Assembly: GCF_000003605.2 (NCBI RefSeq) | Contig: NW_003157229.1 | Span: 156,136 to 185,223, forward strand | Reading direction: 5' to 3' | Source: Saccoglossus kowalevskii | Lineage: Eukaryota > Hemichordata > Enteropneusta > Harrimaniidae | DNA: 29,088 bases | Made by a program: the position numbers and the translations under genes | Notes under the pieces: model-generated | What the model saw: only the letters and a program-made list of their open reading frames with translations | Database searches by the model: none | What the model was told of the DNA's origin: nothing | Shown here: in pieces, positions 21,161 to 29,088 of the stretch | Layout: each line of letters begins with the position of its first letter | Position numbering within the stretch: the stretch's first letter is position 1

Positions 21161-22027
21161 TTATAGAAGTCCACCAAATTTTGATTCCATGAAATGAATT
21201 CCTTTCTGGAATGAAAGAAGAAACATTTGTTAGTTCATAAATTACAATTTCGAAATTGATGACAGTAGTGTAGTGTAGTGTAGTGTAGTGTAGTGTAGCG
21301 TAGCGTAGCGTAGCGTAGTGTAGCGTAGCGTAGCGTAGTGTAGGGTAGCATAGTGTAGTGTAGTGTAACGTAGCATAGTGTAGTGTAGTGTAGTGTAGCA
21401 TAGTGTAGTGTAGTGTAGTGTAGTGTAGTGTAGTGTAGTGTAGTGTAACGTAGCATAGTGTAGTGTAGCGTAGCATAGTGTAGTGTAGTGTAACGTAACA
21501 TAGTGTAGTGTAGCGCAGCGTAGCGTAGCGTAGCGTAGCGTAGCGTAGCGTAGCGTAGTGTAGCGCAGCGTAGAGCAGCGCAGAGCAGTGTAGCATAGTA
21601 GTGTAGAGTAGTGTAGTGTAGCGAAGCAAAGTGCAGCATAGCGTAGAGCAGCGCAGTGCAGTATTTTAGTGTAATTATAGTAATTTAGCACATATGCATG
21701 TACATTTTATAAATAATACCTGGACTGCTCGGTCACAAGTCCAAGGTTTGCACAGATATTACAATAACACCATCTCGCATCCACATTCATATATAAATTC
21801 AGTTTTTGTCAGACTCCAATCATCATTGAAAGAAATGTCATAGTACTAACCTCAAACTGCTTCTGTTTTTCAGTTTCTTTTGCTAGATTCATATTTTTCT
21901 TAAATTCTTTCCGGATATAATTTTTATAATAGTCTTTGTCAGTGTACTTCAGTTGATCTCCCCCTCGTAGAAGTCTCCTGTACAAAGTAAGCACTGCCAA
22001 CCGGGACCACTGCATATTTGCTGGCAT
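21161..22027 (-). CDS. MIEF1-MP: LYR-motif microprotein, homologue of the MIEF1 upstream-ORF product (altMIEF1/L0R8F8), two exons
   Basis: In mammals this ~70-aa mitochondrial-matrix LYR protein is made from the upstream ORF of MIEF1 mRNA. It binds mitochondrial acyl-carrier protein and, with MALSU1, sits on assembling large mitoribosomal subunits. Exon 1 is 22027-21851 and exon 2 is 21205-21161 (TAA at 21163-21161). The sequence begins MQWSRLAVLTLYRRLLRGG, then QLKYTDKDYYKNYIRKEFKKN; the LYR is at residues 11-13 counted from the ATG at 22015, followed by the downstream Phe38 expected of the family. Exon 2 completes it with KGIHFMESKFGGLL, parallel to the vertebrate ending. The donor is GTTAGT and the acceptor TTCCAG. 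Two in-frame ATGs are possible: 22027 (73 aa) or 22015 (69 aa, best fit to the vertebrate length). An in-frame TAG lies just upstream. No MIEF1 ORF follows within the window. Confidence 0.88.
21265..21664. repeat. ~80-copy pentanucleotide array in the LYR-gene intron
   Basis: About 400 bp of GTAGT-type pentamers (plus strand) with variants GTAGC, GTAAC and GTAGA, filling most of the 645-bp intron. Pure GTAGT blocks dominate the left and centre; GTAGC and GCAGC forms dominate the right (21510-21660). All reading frames are open on the minus strand because the unit lacks a stop codon, which produces spurious Tyr/Thr/Leu-rich ORFs. The array ends precisely where duplicate copy B begins. Confidence 0.97.
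21667..21820. repeat. Duplicated segment, copy B (LYR-gene intron)
   Basis: 154-bp partner of 18839-18989 in direct orientation. It lies between the pentanucleotide array and the exon 1 donor of the LYR gene. Weaker similarity to the other copy continues through the donor (to about 21855), so the copied unit is intron sequence that reaches but does not include the exon body. Confidence 0.9.
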
Positions 22028-22185
22028 TGTAGTAAAGACCAACTAAAGGCCCATGGGTCTTGATTGAAACCACTATATTCTCCTGACTGCAGTAACTGAG
22101 AAAAAAAAATAGATACAAAGTACTAATAATTAAGCACAGTTCATAAGTAAAAGCTTTGAAGTCAGGAAGCAGGGTCTTACTTGAC
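22028..22185 (-). other. Probable 5' UTR of the LYR gene with a splice acceptor and possible upstream exon
   Basis: A strong pyrimidine tract ending CTCAG places a likely 3' splice site with the exon starting at 22095. A donor-like CAA|GTAAGA lies about 80 bp further upstream (22177-22182). This suggests an untranslated first exon, separated by a very short intron or lying farther away. A 3-codon ATG-GGC-CTT-TAG micro-ORF precedes the main start codons. Confidence 0.4.
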
Positions 22186-22207
22186 ATTTTAATTAATGCC
22201 TGCTGTC

Positions 22208-22374
22208 ATTTTAGTAATCTCATATTATTTAGTATTTTAGTGATTTTGTATTATTCAATAATTTAGTGATTGTATTTTGTTATTCAGTATATTGTATTTA
22301 TATTATTTTTCTTCTACTTTGTGACCATTTTCTTTCCCTCTGGGGATTATGTAAGAGTCAATAAGTAAATAAAA
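22208..22374. repeat. AATAAT-tail repeat family, copy 1
   Basis: It carries repeated TTTTAGTGATT-type words, then CCCTCTGGGGATTATGTAAG and AGTCAATAAGTAAATAAA. Read in reverse complement it aligns with 23971-24138. The order ...GAGTCAATAA.. plus an A/T-rich tail is reminiscent of the 3' end of non-LTR retrotransposons or their SINEs. No coding part is present. Confidence 0.5.
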
Positions 22375-22385
22375 CAATATTTTTT

Positions 22386-23627
22386 ATCTTCATTGGGATT
22401 TTGATTACATTACAATAAAAAAAAGTTACGAAAAAAATAACAAAAACAATATAGACAATTTTTAATAAGAATTAGTTGAGTTTTGTTTGAAGGCACATAG
22501 CCTTTTATGTTGTTTGAGGTAAAAATTATTGAATTTACTGATTCCCTTGACTTATTACTTCTGTTTGTATTATAATCAGTTCATCATGGTATTGGCTGTT
22601 CAGCTGTGACATTCAATTAATCATGTCTTAAATATTTAAATATTGTGTTAACAGTTAGCTTCCATCACTATATGTGTAATCTACTATAACATTACTATAC
22701 ATCATTTTTAAATAAATAGAAGATATGATATTAATGTTATTATGAATATCATATCAGTGTTATGACTTCTAAGTATATCAATCAAAAATGATTTCTTCTA
22801 ATCTTTATCACTAAAATGGCCGCCATTCAGTCATATTGGGCTCCACTTTGCTAAATATATATGTAATTTTAGTAAACATAATACCCAGGTACAGTGATTT
22901 CTTATTTACAGAGATGATGTACACAGACTATTTCAATGCCTATGACAATTTATTACTCAACTGCGGCCATTTATAAGTCTTTTTACCTCAGCTTAATGAA
23001 GTGAATTTTACAAATCTATGTTAAAGTATACACACCTGTCTAGATCACGTCAAGGTCTATCCAATGAACTTGCGTAGAGATAACCATATACATACACACA
23101 CGTGCGGGGAATCAACACAGGGGGTCAACAAGTGATCAGTCAAAGGTCAATATAATCTCGCGATATCTCGAAACCATCTTTAACGATTTAATAACATATT
23201 TTGCAAACTTGATTTGAAATGTGAACTTCGCGGTAATATTGCAGCCCCAAAGCAGTTGTTCAGCTAATCATACTGTCCACACAATCAAGTATTTTAAGAA
23301 AAATCGACGACTATTTTTACGATCATACAACTCTCGCAGTCTGCGAGATTTGTGCGAAAACGAGGCAAAGACAACATTTTTTGAACGGTAATACAAGTCA
23401 GAACAGCTGGAATCTGATGCTATTTCGTTTCCATGACTCCCGTTGTAATCAATTCAACTGACGAGATCCGTTCATGTTGAATGCCAGCACACAGTGGACG
23501 AGAGGTTGTTTCTTCTCTTACAACAGACGATTTACTGGGAAGAAAAGGCTGAATGTTTTAGTATCTCTTAAAGTCGCACTTGAGAAAGTTGAGTGACCCA
23601 GCTTGACCCCGGCGGACAAGCTCACCT
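22386..23627. other. Intergenic region between the LYR gene and the CCDC177-like gene
   Basis: The two genes point away from each other, so this interval holds both promoters. It is AT-rich on the left. From about 23100 it becomes richer in CpG (TCTCGCGATATCTCG at 23156-23170), as expected near a promoter. A perfect hairpin sits at 22722-22755. An AAAATGGCCGCCATT palindromic word lies at 22813-22827. No gene or RNA was recognised. Confidence 0.5.
22722..22755. repeat. 11-bp perfect hairpin
   Basis: GATATGATATT (22722-22732) and AATATCATATC (22745-22755) are exact reverse complements around a 12-nt loop. It stands in non-coding DNA upstream of the LYR gene and its role is unknown. Confidence 0.6.
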
Positions 23628-23757
23628 ATATAATATTAGATGTTCGTTGTACATCGTACAAGTCTTAACTTGTTTTCATTTTATGAGCTGTTGGACAGTT
23701 ACTGTTAAATCACCGCATATTTGGGCTTTGAGGGAAACACCAGCACTTGAATAAGAC
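23628..23757 (+). promoter_or_regulatory. Candidate core promoter, 5' leader and uORF of the CCDC177-like gene
   Basis: A TATA-like TATATAATA lies at 23628-23636, 122 bp before the start codon, suggesting transcription from about 23660. The leader then contains ATG at 23683, opening a 23-codon upstream ORF (MSCWTVTVKSPHIWALRETP...). It ends at TAA 23752-23754, in frame with and three bases short of the main ATG. That TAA also proves the main frame cannot start farther upstream. Confidence 0.4.
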
Positions 23758-27632
<3,875 letters not shown>

Positions 27633-27833
27633 GTTAGCAGTGTTTTATACAATTGTTCTGTTTATCTGTGGTACCTGTGTAGTTACATATACTTGCATGC
27701 ATGCAAACAATGTTATATAATCGTGATTGTCACGATAGCGAGTTCTAAGAATAAAATGATGTAATCATAGAATGCATGTTAAGGTAAGACAGCATGTGCA
27801 ACATTTTAGTCCAAACATTATTTTGTAATGATT

Positions 27834-28516
27834 AGCTCCGCTGTCGACTTTGTCGAGCGGAGCTTGTCATATGAGTGATTGTCCGTCGTCGTCTGTGTCA
27901 ATGTTTTACTTTTTTGACTTCTTCTTGAAAATTACAAGCCTGAATGCTTTGATACTTGGTGTATATGTACCTTGGGTAGACCTCTCTCAGATTTGTTCAT
28001 TTTGTAATGATATCTTCAATTCTCTAATTTTGATGAATACTTTTGTCATTTTTAGTAAAAAGTGATATTTTCGACTTCTTGTTAAAAACCGCAAGTCCAA
28101 TTGCTTTGATATTACATATATAGGTACTACATGTGGCCCTCTCTCAGATTTGTTCATTTTGTAATGATATCTTCAATTCTCTAATTTTGGTGAATATTTT
28201 TGTCATTTTTGGTAAAAAGTGATATTTTTGACTTCTTGTTAAAAAACCGCAAGTCTGATTGCTTTTATATTACATATATAGGTACTACATGTGGACCTCT
28301 TTCAGATTTGTTAATTTCGTGGTGATATCTTCAATTATCTAATTTTGATGATTATTTTTGGTGAAAAGTGATATTTTTGAATTCTTGTTGAAAACAGCAA
28401 GTCCTGTTGCTTTGATACTATACATATTGTTCTAATATTTTCTAATATCTTCTGTTCTTTAATTGCAATGTGCATTGCTAACAGCGGAGCTATCTCAGCC
28501 GACAGGCTGCTTGTTT
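27834..28516 (+). mobile_element. Short non-autonomous element, copy 2 (CCDC177 intron 5)
   Basis: Same family and orientation as 5041-5735, better preserved. Terminal inverted repeats AGCTCCGCTGT (27834-27844) and ACAGCGGAGCT (28481-28491). The left end folds by itself: GCTCCGCT, then CGAC-TTT-GTCG, then AGCGGAGC (27835-27863). Beyond the right repeat lies CAGCC-GACA-GGCTG (28496-28509); its stem is conserved in copy 1 while the loop differs. The inside is about four ~155-bp tandem monomers beginning near 27910, 28072, 28227 and 28376. No transposase. The shared 130-aa-class ORFs in both copies only reflect stop-poor repeat sequence. Confidence 0.8.
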
Positions 28517-28835
28517 TTTTTGATGATTTGTTGTGAATCTCAGACAAGTTAATTCAACCCCACAATAGTTATAAATATATCCTTTGCTATTTTAGTTTTT
28601 ACACATTTGTTTGTCCAAATCAAATCTTAAATAATTAATCACATAAGGCAATGGTGATACTGTGTTGCAGGCCCAAACATTGTATACAGTATTACTTTTT
28701 TGGCAAACTACTCTGTATGTATGGGTAGAATTTGTACTTACTACATGTATTTGCACATAAAAATAGTCAACAGTGTCATTTGATATTTTTGAAAATAATG
28801 AATTTATTTGTTTGAGGGTAGAGTATATATTAATT
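28517..28835. other. CCDC177 intron 5, part without recognisable element
   Basis: AT-rich intronic DNA between the element copy and the CpG-richer tail of the window. Nothing recognised. Confidence 0.5.
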
Positions 28836-29088
28836 AGTCCCCGTTCGGACGCAGTTTTGACCTCCGTGCATCTGTGCGTGCGTCCGGACCTGTATCTTAG
28901 AAATGCCTGGACCAATCACAATCAAACTTCACACATACATCACACATGATATTATACATATGCACGTCAATTTGTTTCACGATCTGATTTAAGATGGCTG
29001 ATGGCGGCCATTTTTGTGCTAAAAATCATCAAATCAAGCATTTCCCAGCTGTTTACAGATGGATTTTGTTCAAACCTTGTATATACGT
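28836..29088. repeat. Probable dispersed-repeat fragment at the right edge
   Basis: A CpG-rich block (CGTTCGGACGCAG, GTGCGTGCGTCCGGACC near 28876-28892) followed by GATGGCGGCCATTTTTG. The pattern of a CGTCCG motif followed by conserved A/T-rich text is unlike the surrounding intron and suggests the start of a dispersed repeat. It is cut by the window end, and no second copy is present to prove it. Confidence 0.3.

Noticed and set aside
21153-21691. Three minus-strand ORFs of 134-158 codons rich in Leu, Tyr and Thr
   Set aside because: Pure translations of the pentanucleotide array; the real coding content nearby is the last 14 codons of the LYR gene in another context.

Overview
This is nuclear DNA from an intron-rich, AT-rich invertebrate animal genome. 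The genes are split by many short GT-AG introns, the introns hold short non-autonomous transposons and minisatellites, and the three recognisable proteins look like animal proteins. The general style suggests a marine invertebrate (deuterostome or lophotrochozoan), but the sequence alone does not fix the phylum.

Layout. (1) 657-18403, minus strand: a complete 27-exon gene for POLR1B, the second-largest subunit of RNA polymerase I (RPA2/RPA135). I assembled every exon by hand; all junctions keep frame and the product is 1131 aa, close to the usual metazoan length. (2) 18502-18780, plus strand: an unrecognised 92-codon ORF head-to-head with POLR1B, with a mitochondrial-presequence-like N-terminus and only 98 bp between the two start codons. 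(3) 18781-21160: mostly non-coding, with a 151-bp duplicated segment and a 155-codon protein-like frame broken by stops. (4) 21161-22027, minus strand: a two-exon gene for a 69-73 aa LYR-motif protein. It matches, nearly end to end, the vertebrate microprotein encoded by the upstream ORF of MIEF1 (MIEF1-MP/altMIEF1, also called L0R8F8). No MIEF1 body follows it here. Its only intron contains a ~400-bp pentanucleotide array. (5) 23758 to the right edge, plus strand: the first five coding exons of a CCDC177-like (DUF4659-type) coiled-coil protein.

The mobile and repetitive DNA is unusually legible. There is a 1029-bp Tc1/mariner-like non-autonomous element with ~230-bp terminal inverted repeats and TA ends (24555-25583). 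There is a 331-bp foldback element (9753-10083). Two copies of one ~690-bp element family, built of ~155-bp internal monomers between 11-bp inverted termini, lie in a POLR1B intron and in a CCDC177 intron. Two inverted copies of an AATAAT-tailed repeat, a 20-bp minisatellite with a 40-bp higher-order period, and several long hairpins complete the picture.

The genes do not form an operon. A loose theme is ribosome production: POLR1B makes cytosolic rRNA, the MIEF1-MP family acts in mitoribosome assembly, and the divergent small ORF may be mitochondrial. That thematic link is inference. The best candidate for something under-described is the free-standing MIEF1-MP gene, followed by the small divergent ORF. 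I see no tRNA, rRNA, CRISPR or viral gene.
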